In this document: positions 6,181 to 14,155 of the stretch, one piece after another
Numbering within the stretch: the stretch's first letter is position 1
How the letters are laid out: every line of letters starts with the position of its first letter
Assembly: GCA_034434015.1 (NCBI GenBank)
Contig: DAOUAB010000137.1
Span: 1 to 16,469 of the forward strand
DNA from: SpSt-583 sp034434015
Lineage (GTDB): Bacteria > Chloroflexota > Anaerolineae > Anaerolineales > UBA6663
Length of the DNA stretch: 16,469 nucleotides
Direction of reading: 5' to 3'
Program-made: the position numbers and the translations under genes
The notes under the pieces: model-generated
The model's input: the letters and a program-made list of their open reading frames with translations, nothing else
What the model was told of the DNA's origin: nothing
Databases searched by the model: none

Positions 6181-9100
6181 ATGCGCAGACTGTTCTTCGG
6201 CCTCAGCCTGCTGGTCCTGGCGGCCTCGCTGAGCGGGCTGGCCGCCGTCCGGCATCAGCGGCAGGTCCAGACTTTCGGCGCCGTGGACGGGCTGCCGGAC
6301 GCGGCCCTGGCGGAGCGCCCCGCGAACCTGCGCGCGGTCAATGTCGCCCTGGAGACCCTGGACGACGCCGGGCTGACGCGCGCTTTCGAGACCTGGGAGG
6401 GCTTCGGCTGGCTGCGCCAGACCTTCCCGTGGGACCGGATCGAGCGGGGGCCCGGGCAGTTTGAGTGGGAGGCGTGGGACCGGGTTGTGGCCGCCGCCCG
6501 CGCGCGCGATAAGCAGATCCTCGCCGTCCTCGCCGTCCCAGAGCCGGCCGCGCCGCCGGACCCCGCCGGGTTCGCGGCCTTCGCCGCCGCCTTCGCCCTC
6601 CGCTATCGGGATCACATCGACGTTTACCAGCTCTGGGACGAGCCCAACCTGTACGCGGCCTGGGGCGGGCCGCCGTCCGCCGTGCAGTACGCCGCCCTGC
6701 TGCGCGCCGCTTACCCGGCGGTCCACGCCGCCGATCCCACGGCCACGGTCCTGGCCGCGGCGCTGGCGCCGACGGTCGAGGCCGGGCCGGACAACGTCAG
6801 CGACCTGCTCTATCTTCAGCAACTCTACGACCTGGGCGCCGGCCCGTATTTTGACGCCGCCGCCGGCAAGCCTTACGGTTTCTCCACCGGCCCCGACGAC
6901 CGCCAGGCCGATCCGCAATTGCTCAACTTCTCGCGCTTCACGCTGCTGCGCGGCGTGATGGAGCGCAACGGCGACGGCCGCAAGCTGTTATGGGGCGGCA
7001 ATTTCGGCTGGAATGTGCTCGCTTCGCCCTGGGGCAAGGTCACGCCGGCCGAGCAGGCCGCCTACACGCTGCGCGCCTATGAACGCGCCGGGCAGGAATG
7101 GCCGTGGGCCGGGCCGCTGGCGCTGGAGGTCGGCCCGGCCGCGCCCTCCGCCGACGACCAACGCCGGGGTTTCGCGCTGGCCGACCCGGATGGGTCGCTG
7201 ACGCCTCTCGGCCAGTCTCTGGTTTCTCATCCCCCCCTGCTGGCCGCGCCCCCCGGCAATTATCCCGCCCAACATCCGGCCGCCGCCTACACCGGCGCGT
7301 GGGAATTCTCCGAGCTGGGCGCCGACATTCCCGAGGACGACGCCGGCGCGCGGCTGACCTTCACGTTTCAGGGCAGCGACCTCGGGCTGCGCGTGCGCCG
7401 CGGCGACTACCGCGCCTATCTGTACGTCACCGTGGACGGCCAGCCCGCCAACCGGCTGCCGCAGGATGAACGCGGCGCTTACCTGGTGCTGACCGCGCCC
7501 GACCTCACGCCGGCGCTGGAGACTATACCGGTGGCCTCCGGGTTGGACCCGGCGGCGGTTCATGTCGCCGTCATCGAGCCGGAGCGCGGCTGGGACCAGT
7601 GGGCGATCGCGGGCTTTGCGGTCGGCCGGCGCCTGCCTGACGGCGGTTTCACCACCGCCGTCCTGCTCCTGGCTGCGCTGAGCGCCGCCGGGCTGGCCGG
7701 GGCGTGGTCCTTCGGGCGCGGGCTGGACTGGGGACGCCTGGGGGACCGGGCGCGCTCCGCCTGGGCGCGCCTGGGTGACGCCGGCCAACTGGCGTTGACG
7801 GCCATCGTCGGCGCCGGGCTGCATCTATCCGCCTGGCTGACATTCGAGAATGAACTCTCCGCGCTGACGCGCCGCCTGGGGGAGACGGTCCCGCTCGTCG
7901 TCACGGCGCTGACCGCCGGGCTGTTCTACTGGTCGCCGTCGGCCGTCGTCGCGGTCCTCGCCCTGCTGGCGCTGTTTGCGCTCTTCACACTGCGGCCGGA
8001 CCTGGCCCTGGCCTTTATCGCCCTCTTCATCCCGTTCTACCTGTTCCCGCGCCTGTTGTGGGAACGCGGCGCTTCGGTGCTGGAGTTCTCGCTCTGGCTG
8101 GCGCTGGGCGCCTGGCTGCTGCGCGCCTTCATCCGCTGGCGGACTTCCGTCTCCCGTCAACCTGTCTCCACAGCGCTCATCCAACGCATCTTCACGCTGC
8201 GCCCGTCATCGCTCGATCTGGGCCTCCTGGCGCTGCTGGCCGTCGCCGCGCTCAGCACACTCACGGCGGCGCGGCGCGATGTGGCCCTGTACGAGTTCCG
8301 GACCGTGATATTGGGCTCGGCCATCTTCTATTTTTTACTGCGTGCGGTCCCGCTGGATGACCGCGCCGTCCGCCGCATCGTAGACTTTTTCATCCTGGGG
8401 GCCGTGGCCGTCGCCGCTATCGGCCTGTACCAGTATGCCTTCGACCGGGAGGCGCTGATCACGGCCGAGGCGGGCGTGGCGCGTATCCGCAGCGTCTACG
8501 GCTCGCCGAACAACCTGGCCCTGTACCTGGGCCGCGCGTTGCCGCTGGCGCTGGCGTTGTTGACCTCACCCCCCACCCCGGCACTGCCTGCCACCCCGCC
8601 TCCCTCTCCCATGGGGAGAAGGGGGAGGGGCTGGGGGTGGGGGATGAGGTACGCCCTCGCCGCCCTGATCATGGCCGCAGCGCTGACGCTGACGTTCTCA
8701 CGCGGCGCGCTGGTGCTCGGCGTGCCGGCGGCGCTGGCCGTCATCGTGATTGGCCGCTGGGGCCGCCGGGGCGCGCTGGCGGTCGGCGCGGCGGCGGTGT
8801 TGGCGCTGGCCGCCCTGCCGGCGCTGGCCCAGGTCCCGCGCTTCGCCGGCCTGCTCGACACGCAAGCCGGCACCGGCTTCTTCCGCGTCAACCTGTGGCT
8901 CTCGGCCTGGCGCATGTTCCTGGATCACCCCCTGCTGGGCGTGGGGCCGGACAACTTCCTGTACGCTTACCGCGGCTTCTACATCCTGCCGCAGGCCTGG
9001 CAGGAGCCGAACCTCTCGCACCCGCACAACCTGGCGCTGGATTTCCTCAGCCGGCTGGGTGTGCTCGGCTTCGCGGCCGGCGCCTGGCTGGTGGCCGGTT

Positions 9101-9300
9101 TCTGGCGCCAGGCGCTGGCGGCCTGGCGAGCCGGCGCCCCCGATCCCGCTCAGCGCGCGCTGATCCTCGGCCTGATGGGCCTGGTCGCCCACATGCTGGC
9201 GCACGGCCTGGTGGATCATTCGTACTTTCTGGTGGACCTGGCCTTCGCCTTCAGCCTGGCCCTGGCCCTGGCGCAGCGCCGGCCCGCCGAGAGGCTATGA
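6181..9300 (+). CDS. Fusion: glycosidase-like domain plus O-antigen ligase/polymerase domain
   Basis: This 1039-residue membrane protein has an N-terminal membrane anchor (1-24). An extracytoplasmic TIM-barrel-like segment, about 40-345, resembles GH39/GH-A glycosidases: FGWLRQTFPWDRIERGPGQFEW, then VYQLWDEPNLYAAW with Glu154 as the acid/base-like residue. A beta-rich module follows (about 350-485), then around a dozen membrane helices. The Wzy/WaaL-type domain contains the FSRG motif (839-842) and SHPHNLALDFLSRLGVLGF with His949, both features expected of O-antigen ligases and polymerases that transfer lipid-linked glycans. At the expected nucleophile strand the sequence reads LLWGGNFGWN, with Asn274 where the usual tEfGW would put Glu. 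It starts 19 nt after the previous gene without a clear ribosome site. Ligase and polymerase cannot be told apart here. Confidence 0.85.
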   Translation: MRRLFFGLSLLVLAASLSGLAAVRHQRQVQTFGAVDGLPDAALAERPANLRAVNVALETLDDAGLTRAFETWEGFGWLRQTFPWDRIERGPGQFEWEAWDRVVAAARARDKQILAVLAVPEPAAPPDPAGFAAFAAAFALRYRDHIDVYQLWDEPNLYAAWGGPPSAVQYAALLRAAYPAVHAADPTATVLAAALAPTVEAGPDNVSDLLYLQQLYDLGAGPYFDAAAGKPYGFSTGPDDRQADPQLLNFSRFTLLRGVMERNGDGRKLLWGGNFGWNVLASPWGKVTPAEQAAYTLRAYERAGQEWPWAGPLALEVGPAAPSADDQRRGFALADPDGSLTPLGQSLVSHPPLLAAPPGNYPAQHPAAAYTGAWEFSELGADIPEDDAGARLTFTFQGSDLGLRVRRGDYRAYLYVTVDGQPANRLPQDERGAYLVLTAPDLTPALETIPVASGLDPAAVHVAVIEPERGWDQWAIAGFAVGRRLPDGGFTTAVLLLAALSAAGLAGAWSFGRGLDWGRLGDRARSAWARLGDAGQLALTAIVGAGLHLSAWLTFENELSALTRRLGETVPLVVTALTAGLFYWSPSAVVAVLALLALFALFTLRPDLALAFIALFIPFYLFPRLLWERGASVLEFSLWLALGAWLLRAFIRWRTSVSRQPVSTALIQRIFTLRPSSLDLGLLALLAVAALSTLTAARRDVALYEFRTVILGSAIFYFLLRAVPLDDRAVRRIVDFFILGAVAVAAIGLYQYAFDREALITAEAGVARIRSVYGSPNNLALYLGRALPLALALLTSPPTPALPATPPPSPMGRRGRGWGWGMRYALAALIMAAALTLTFSRGALVLGVPAALAVIVIGRWGRRGALAVGAAAVLALAALPALAQVPRFAGLLDTQAGTGFFRVNLWLSAWRMFLDHPLLGVGPDNFLYAYRGFYILPQAWQEPNLSHPHNLALDFLSRLGVLGFAAGAWLVAGFWRQALAAWRAGAPDPAQRALILGLMGLVAHMLAHGLVDHSYFLVDLAFAFSLALALAQRRPAERL
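8147..8174 (+). repeat. Degenerate 7-bp tandem array inside the ligase fusion gene
   Basis: CCGTCTC, CCGTCAA, CCTGTCT and CCACAGC are four consecutive 7-mers encoding a polar loop (TSVSRQPVST, about residues 656-665) between two membrane segments. The CCGTCnn core equals that of the array at 10379-10413. Confidence 0.4.
8564..8649 (+). repeat. Palindromic repeat inserted in frame within the ligase domain
   Basis: Outer arms CCTCACCCCCCACCCCG (8564-8580) and GGGGGTGGGGGATGAGG (8633-8649) pair at about 15 of 17 positions, and an inner near-palindrome is centred on CTCCCATGGGGAG. The 86-bp element encodes a Pro/Gly/Arg-rich loop of about 29 residues (795-823) with SPPTPALPATPP and GRRGRGWGWGM, unlike the hydrophobic protein on either side. 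It resembles the dispersed CCCTCACCC...GGGTGAGGG palindromes seen in many GC-rich genomes. Confidence 0.65.
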
Positions 9301-9306
9301 TAAAAT
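9298..9306 (+). promoter_or_regulatory. Extended -10 candidate (TGATAAAAT) before uxs
   Basis: TG-n-TAAAAT begins at the stop codon of the ligase fusion and predicts a start near 9313, leaving a ~36-nt leader with the ribosome site GAAGGA. It could give uxs its own promoter. The -10 hexamer matches 5 of 6 and no -35 is seen. Confidence 0.45.
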
Positions 9307-9348
9307 CGCGCCGTTCGCCTGTTTCCGGCGTTCAGCGAAGGATTCCCC

Positions 9349-10284
<936 letters not shown>

Positions 10285-10286
10285 CA

Positions 10287-10342
10287 GGTGGCCGGCGGTT
10301 GGCGGACAGCAGAAGGCCGCAAGCCACAGACCGACAGGTGTG
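10287..10342 (+). repeat. Degenerate 7-bp tandem array between uxs and the second ligase gene
   Basis: Eight consecutive 7-mers fit RGCNGNN: GGTGGCC, GGCGGTT, GGCGGAC, AGCAGAA, GGCCGCA, AGCCACA, GACCGAC and AGGTGTG. An exact 8-bp direct repeat, GACAGGTG, at 10283-10290 and 10333-10340 is 50 nt apart. The array fills almost all of the 68-nt gap and shows no promoter or ribosome site. Confidence 0.45.
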
Positions 10343-10352
10343 ATCGCCGCCG

Positions 10353-11885
10353 ATGCTGTCTACACGCCTCCGGCTCGACCCGTCGCCCGTCGCCCGTTTC
10401 CCGTCACTGGTCACCCATGCCTGGGGGTGGGCGCTGGCCGCGTTCGCCCTCGGCGGCCTGATCGCGCTCTTGCCGCCCGCCTACAGCCTGGCGCTGCTGG
10501 CCGGCGGCGGGCTGGCCGCGCTCTCGCTCTGGGAGCCGGCCATCGGCCTGGGATGCGCCCTGCTCCTCGGGCCGACGCGCGCCTACCTGGCCGCCGCCGG
10601 TTATTACGGTCCGCTCTACGATTTCGGTCAACTCTTTTTCGCGCTGGCCTTCGCCGGCTGGCTGAGGCACAACGCGCTGCGGCGCGAGATCGTCGTGCCG
10701 CGCCTCGGCGTGCTGCTGCCCCTGGCCGCCTGGATCGCCGTCGGCCTCGTCTCCCTGTTCGGCGCGGCGGAATGGCGCGACGGCCTGAACGAGTCGCTCA
10801 AGTGGCTCGAAGTGGGCGTGATCATCGTCATCGCCCGGGCCGAAGCGCGGCGCGGCCGGCTGGGCTGGATCGTCGGCGCGGCGCTGGCCTCGGGCGTCGC
10901 CCAGGCCGGGCTGGGCGTGTGGCAATACGCCTGGCGCGGCGCGGGGCCGGAGAGTTTTCAGTTGCCCGGCGGCTTCTACCGCGCCTACGGCACCTTCGAA
11001 CAGCCTAACCCCTTCGGCGGCTTCCTGGGCCTCGTCTGGCCGGTCGCCGCCGGCCTGGCGCTGGGCTTCTTCGACCAGGCGCTGCGCCGCCGGAAGGCCT
11101 TCAGCGGCCAGCCGCCAGCCCCTGGCTCGGGGGGCTCGGGCTTTGGGATTTGGGGCTTCATCCGCCGGCTCATTCCCGCTCTCGGGCTGGCCGCCATCGC
11201 CGGCATCATGCTGGTGGGCCTGTACGTCTCCTTCTCGCGCGGCGGCTGGCTCGGCGCCGGCGCGGCGGCGCTCGGCCTGTTGGCCTTCTTCCCGCGCCGT
11301 CTCAGCCTCGGGCTCGGGCTGGCCGTCGCAGCCCTGGCTGGCGGCTGGCTCATGCTGACGGCCGGCCTGGCGCCGGCCAGCATCGCGGCCCGGCTGGCCA
11401 ACGTCACGGACTTCGTCGCCGTCGCCGACGTGCGCGGCCTCAACATCAACGACGCCAACTTCGCGCTGGTGGAGCGCCTGGCGCACTGGCAGGCCGCCCA
11501 GGCCATGGCCGAGGCGCATCCCTGGCTGGGGGTCGGCCTGGGCAATTACGCCGCCGCCTACCCCGACTACCGCCTGCTCAACTGGCCGTTTCACCTCGGC
11601 CACGCGCACAACGTCTACCTGCACACGCTGGCCGAGACCGGGGTGATAGGACTAGCCGCCTATGGGAGTTATTGGGCCGCCGTCATTATCCTTACCCTGC
11701 GCGCCCTGGGCCGGACATCCGGGTGGCGGCGCGGCCTGGCGCTCGGCCTGCTGGGCGTCTGGCTGCACCTCCTGGCGCATCACCTGGTGGACAACCTGCA
11801 CGTCAACAACCTTGACCTGCTGCTGGCCGCTTACGTAGGAATGCTGTATGCTCTCCACACTCCCTGGGACCCACTCCGTGACTAA
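10353..11885 (+). CDS. Second O-antigen ligase/polymerase-family membrane protein
   Basis: A 510-residue polytopic protein of the Wzy/WaaL superfamily, which acts outside the membrane on lipid-linked glycans. About ten to twelve hydrophobic helices start near residue 24. The extracytoplasmic region contains FEQPNPFGGFLGLVWPVAAGLAL, the FSRG motif at 294-297 (Arg296) and HLGHAHNVYLHTLAETGVIGL with His417 and His419, the expected catalytic HxHN. It is a paralogue of the C-terminal half of the 6181-9300 protein but lacks its glycosidase-like part. The ATG at 10353 has no obvious ribosome site, and the first ~25 residues come from a 7-bp repeat region, so the exact start is uncertain. Its 3' end overlaps gtrA by 38 nt. 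Ligase and polymerase activities are not distinguishable from sequence. Confidence 0.85.
   Translation: MLSTRLRLDPSPVARFPSLVTHAWGWALAAFALGGLIALLPPAYSLALLAGGGLAALSLWEPAIGLGCALLLGPTRAYLAAAGYYGPLYDFGQLFFALAFAGWLRHNALRREIVVPRLGVLLPLAAWIAVGLVSLFGAAEWRDGLNESLKWLEVGVIIVIARAEARRGRLGWIVGAALASGVAQAGLGVWQYAWRGAGPESFQLPGGFYRAYGTFEQPNPFGGFLGLVWPVAAGLALGFFDQALRRRKAFSGQPPAPGSGGSGFGIWGFIRRLIPALGLAAIAGIMLVGLYVSFSRGGWLGAGAAALGLLAFFPRRLSLGLGLAVAALAGGWLMLTAGLAPASIAARLANVTDFVAVADVRGLNINDANFALVERLAHWQAAQAMAEAHPWLGVGLGNYAAAYPDYRLLNWPFHLGHAHNVYLHTLAETGVIGLAAYGSYWAAVIILTLRALGRTSGWRRGLALGLLGVWLHLLAHHLVDNLHVNNLDLLLAAYVGMLYALHTPWDPLRD
10379..10413 (+). repeat. 7-bp tandem array (CCCGTCG) in the N-terminal codons of the second ligase gene
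   Basis: Units are CCCGTCG (10379-10385), CCCGTCG (10386-10392), CCCGTTT (10393-10399), CCCGTCA (10400-10406) and CTGGTCA (10407-10413), with CCC following. Period 7 is perfect over 10379-10397. It encodes the cytoplasmic tail before the first membrane helix, so changing copy number would shift the frame. Confidence 0.55.
11134..11161 (+). repeat. 7-bp tandem array (NNTYGGG) in a loop of the second ligase gene
   Basis: GCTCGGG (11134-11140), CTTTGGG (11141-11147), ATTTGGG (11148-11154) and a diverged GCTTCAT follow in register. They encode a Gly/Ser-rich loop (SGGSGFGIWGF) between the helix after NPFGGFLGL and the helix before FSRG, the same position as the palindromic insert in the ligase fusion. 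Confidence 0.45.
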
Positions 11886-12396
11886 GCTCCTGACCCTGGC
11901 GCGCCGTCAGCCTGTCGAGCGCAAGCGCTTCATAAAGTTCCTGATCGTCGGCTCGCTCGGCTTCGTCGTGGACTTCGGCAGCTTCAACCTCTTCCACTGG
12001 TTGGGGGTCGGGCCCTGGGTGGCGGCCAGCCTGGCGCCGGTGGCCTACGTCCTCGAGCACCCTGAGGTCGTCGAGCAGTCGTTGTCGTTCTGCGCCGCCG
12101 TCGTCAGCAACTTCCTGTGGAATTATCTGTGGATCTATCCGGAGGCGCGCGAGGCCAACCAGGCCAAGAAGATGACCAAGTTCGTCATCGTCAGCGTCGC
12201 CGGCCTGGTCATCGGCGTCCCGGTCTTCAGCCTGGCCCTGACGGTGATGAAAGGGGTCGTTGGCGCCTTGGGCCTGTCCACGCTACAATTCAATTTAGCC
12301 GGGAACCTGGCCCTGATGTGCCGCGTCGGAGTTCTGTTGTTCTGGAACTTTTTCGTCAACCGCTACTGGACCTATCGAGATGTCAAGCGACGCTAA
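11848..12396 (+). CDS. GtrA-like small membrane protein
   Basis: A 182-residue protein with about four membrane helices: FIKFLIVGSLGFVVDFGSF near 28-46, a second in the loop region 62-100 ending in VVSNFLWNYLWIYP, a third near 111-131 and a last ending FWNFFVNRYWTY. The FlxVGxxgfvvDf start and the NFxWnyxW motifs are typical of GtrA, proteins thought to move undecaprenyl-phosphate-linked sugars across the membrane. An extra segment, VLEHPEVVEQSLSF, lengthens the region between helices 1 and 2. ATG 11848 has AGGA 7 nt upstream; GTG 11878 is an alternative giving only an 8-nt overlap. It overlaps the preceding ligase gene and the following receiver gene, implying coupled translation. Confidence 0.88.
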   Translation: MLSTLPGTHSVTKLLTLARRQPVERKRFIKFLIVGSLGFVVDFGSFNLFHWLGVGPWVAASLAPVAYVLEHPEVVEQSLSFCAAVVSNFLWNYLWIYPEAREANQAKKMTKFVIVSVAGLVIGVPVFSLALTVMKGVVGALGLSTLQFNLAGNLALMCRVGVLLFWNFFVNRYWTYRDVKRR

Positions 12397-12802
12397 ACCC
12401 GTCATCCTGATTGTCGATGACGATCCCGACCTGGCGATGATCATGAAGATGATCCTCAGCCACGCGGGCTTCGAGGCGCATTCGGTCCTGTCCGGCCAGG
12501 AGGCCCTGGACTGGCTGGGGAAGCGCACGCCGGACCTGATCCTGCTCGATCTGATGATGCCGGACATCAACGGCTTCACGATCCTGCGCAAGCTGCGCGC
12601 CAGCGAGACCACCAGCAGCCTGCCGGTGGTGATCCTCACCGCCAAGGCCGACCAGAAGACCCGCATGGAGAGCCAGTCGGCCGGCGCCGACGCCTTCCTC
12701 ACCAAACCCATCAACTCCAAATCCCTGATCGAGTACGTCCGCCGCGCGCTCGGCCCCAAGGCGCCGCCCGCCGCCGAAGCCCGCGACGCCGACCGAGCCT
12801 GA
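12380..12802 (+). CDS. Receiver-only (CheY-like) response regulator
   Basis: A 140-residue single phosphoacceptor domain. The acidic pocket is DDD at 13-15, the phospho-accepting aspartate is Asp57 in LILLDLMMP, and the switch residues Thr87 (VILTAK) and Lys109 (LTKPI) are all present, so phosphorylation should be possible. No DNA-binding or enzymatic output domain follows, only a ~15-residue Ala/Pro/charged tail, so it must act through protein partners. No histidine kinase is in the window. The ATG overlaps the gtrA stop by 17 nt. It may tune the surface-glycan machinery, but that is inferred from position only. Confidence 0.95.
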   Translation: MSSDAKPVILIVDDDPDLAMIMKMILSHAGFEAHSVLSGQEALDWLGKRTPDLILLDLMMPDINGFTILRKLRASETTSSLPVVILTAKADQKTRMESQSAGADAFLTKPINSKSLIEYVRRALGPKAPPAAEARDADRA

Positions 12803-12820
12803 CGCCCCCTCCCCTAACCG

Positions 12821-12882
12821 GAGGTTACGGCCGCCGGCCGCTGCCCGCACTATGCGAATCGGCCTTGAGGTTACGGCCGCCG
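12821..12882 (+). repeat. 16-bp direct repeat flanking the GT4 start
   Basis: GAGGTTACGGCCGCCG occurs at 12821-12836 and 12867-12882, 46 nt apart. The first copy contains a GGAGG-like element and TAACC-GGA-GGTTA (12815-12827), a small hairpin; the second lies inside codons 6-11 of the GT4 gene. The 49-nt gap between genes holds nothing else obvious. Confidence 0.6.
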
Positions 12883-13991
12883 TCTCCCAGGGCGCCGGGA
12901 TCGGGCGCTACACGCGCGAGCTGCTGCGCGCCCTGGCCGCGCTGGACACGGCCACACATTACCGGCTGTTCTACGCCGCGCGCCGGCCCGCGCATCCCCT
13001 GCCGCCCCTGCCCGCCAACTTCCACGTCACGGTTCTGCCGTTTCACGATATCTGGCTCGCCCGGCTCTGGCAACGCGCCCGACTGCCGCTGCCGGTGGAG
13101 CTCATCACCGGCCCGCTGGACCTCTTCCACTCGCCCGACTTCACCCTGCCGCCGGTCCGCCGCGGCACGCCGACGCTGCTCACCGTCCACGACCTGTCCT
13201 TCGTGCGCGACCCGGAGTCCGCCGCGCCGACGCTGCGCGTTTACCTCAACACGGTCGTGCCGCGTTCGGTGGCGCGCGCCGACCACATCCTGGCCGACTC
13301 ACAGGCCACCCGGGACGATCTGCTCGAACTGTACCGCGTGCCCGCCGGCAAAGTCAGCGTCCTGTACAGCGGCGTGGACCCCGTCTTCCGGCCCGTCACC
13401 GACCCGGCCGCCCTGGCCGCCGTGCGCGCCCAATACGATCTGGGGGCCGCGCCTTTCATCTTCTCCGTCAGCACCCTCCAGCCGCGCAAGAACTACGTGC
13501 GCCTGATCCAGGCCTTCGCCGCTCTGCCCCCGCCTCTGCTCTCCAATCTCAGTCTGGTCATCGCCGGCGGCAAGGGCTGGCTCTACGACTCGATCTTCGC
13601 CGAGGTCGAGCGCCTGGGTCTGCAAGGGCGCGTGCGTTTCCCGGGCTTTGTGGCCGACGCCGACCTGCCCGCGCTGTACTCGGCGGCGCGCGTCCTGGCC
13701 TACCCGTCGCTCTACGAAGGTTTCGGGCTGCCGCTGCTGGAGGCGATGGCGTGCGGCACGCCCGTAGTCACGTCCACGGCCGCCTGCCTGCCCGAGGTGG
13801 CCGGCGACGCCGCCCTGCTGGTAGACCCCTTCGACGTGCCGGCCCTGGCGAACGCGCTGGAACGAGCCGTCTCGGACGAGGCGCTGCGCGCCGACCTGAT
13901 CGCCCGCGGCTTCGCGCGCGCCCGCGCCTTCACCTGGGAGGCCGCCGCGCGCCAGTTGACCGACCTCTATCGGCGACTGAGCGCCGGCTAA
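12852..13991 (+). CDS. Glycosyltransferase family 4 (GT-B fold)
   Basis: A 379-residue retaining glycosyltransferase transferring a sugar from a nucleotide donor in the cytoplasm. The N-terminus has the family start MRIGLEVTAAV...GIGRYTRELLRAL, then TLLTVHDLSFVRDPE and HILADSQATRDDLLELY. The C-terminal donor domain (Glycos_transf_1) begins near 195 with FIFSVSTLQPRKNYVRLIQAF, continues with RVRFPGFVADADLPALYSAA, and has the EX7E motif at Glu289/Glu297 (YEGFGLPLLEAMACGTPVV). Length is typical. ATG 12852 is the only sensible start as the frame upstream has no alternative start, but no nearby ribosome site exists; GGAGG lies 27 nt upstream within a repeat. It starts 49 nt after the receiver gene. 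The sugar and acceptor are unknown. Confidence 0.94.
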   Translation: MRIGLEVTAAVSQGAGIGRYTRELLRALAALDTATHYRLFYAARRPAHPLPPLPANFHVTVLPFHDIWLARLWQRARLPLPVELITGPLDLFHSPDFTLPPVRRGTPTLLTVHDLSFVRDPESAAPTLRVYLNTVVPRSVARADHILADSQATRDDLLELYRVPAGKVSVLYSGVDPVFRPVTDPAALAAVRAQYDLGAAPFIFSVSTLQPRKNYVRLIQAFAALPPPLLSNLSLVIAGGKGWLYDSIFAEVERLGLQGRVRFPGFVADADLPALYSAARVLAYPSLYEGFGLPLLEAMACGTPVVTSTAACLPEVAGDAALLVDPFDVPALANALERAVSDEALRADLIARGFARARAFTWEAAARQLTDLYRRLSAG

Positions 13992-14057
13992 AGCGAGTTC
14001 CGATTTCATACCCCTGCTCCCCACCGGCCGTACCCCGATTTCGGTGTAACCGTGTTG

Positions 14058-14077
14058 GGGCGCGCGGCCGTGCGCCC
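14058..14077. repeat. 20-bp GC palindrome in the gap after the GT4 gene
   Basis: GGGCGCGCGG/CCGTGCGCCC pairs at 9 of 10 positions plus one G-T wobble. It is flanked by another short hairpin, TCCC-TGT-GGGA (14079-14088). It resembles the dispersed GGGCGCA...TGCGCCC palindromes of several bacterial lineages. The remainder of the 164-nt gap (13992-14155) holds a promoter but no gene. A terminator for the GT4 gene is possible but no T-run follows. Confidence 0.5.
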
Positions 14078-14142
14078 ATCCCTGTGGGAAATTGCACAAT
14101 ACTCGAAAAGCGACCGGCCCCCACCCCCTGCTTTCATCTGTG

Positions 14143-14148
14143 TATAAT
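14143..14148 (+). promoter_or_regulatory. Perfect -10 box (TATAAT) of a likely leaderless transcript
   Basis: TATAAT ends 7 nt before the GTG at 14156, which places the transcription start at or next to the start codon. There is no Shine-Dalgarno before the GTG. No -35 was identified. This fits a leaderless mRNA for the beta-flower gene and, by coupling, the genes behind it. Confidence 0.65.
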
Positions 14149-14155
14149 CCTCGGC

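Noticed and set aside
8564..8649. Possible frameshift or assembly error in the ligase gene at the palindrome
   Set aside because: The frame stays open and conserved helices continue on both sides, so an in-frame insert is simpler.
10404..11624. Long open frame on the minus strand (about 406 codons) opposite the second ligase
   Set aside because: Its composition is Gln/Gly/Arg/Ala-rich low complexity, as expected from the reverse of hydrophobic GC-rich codons; the plus frame has clear ligase motifs.
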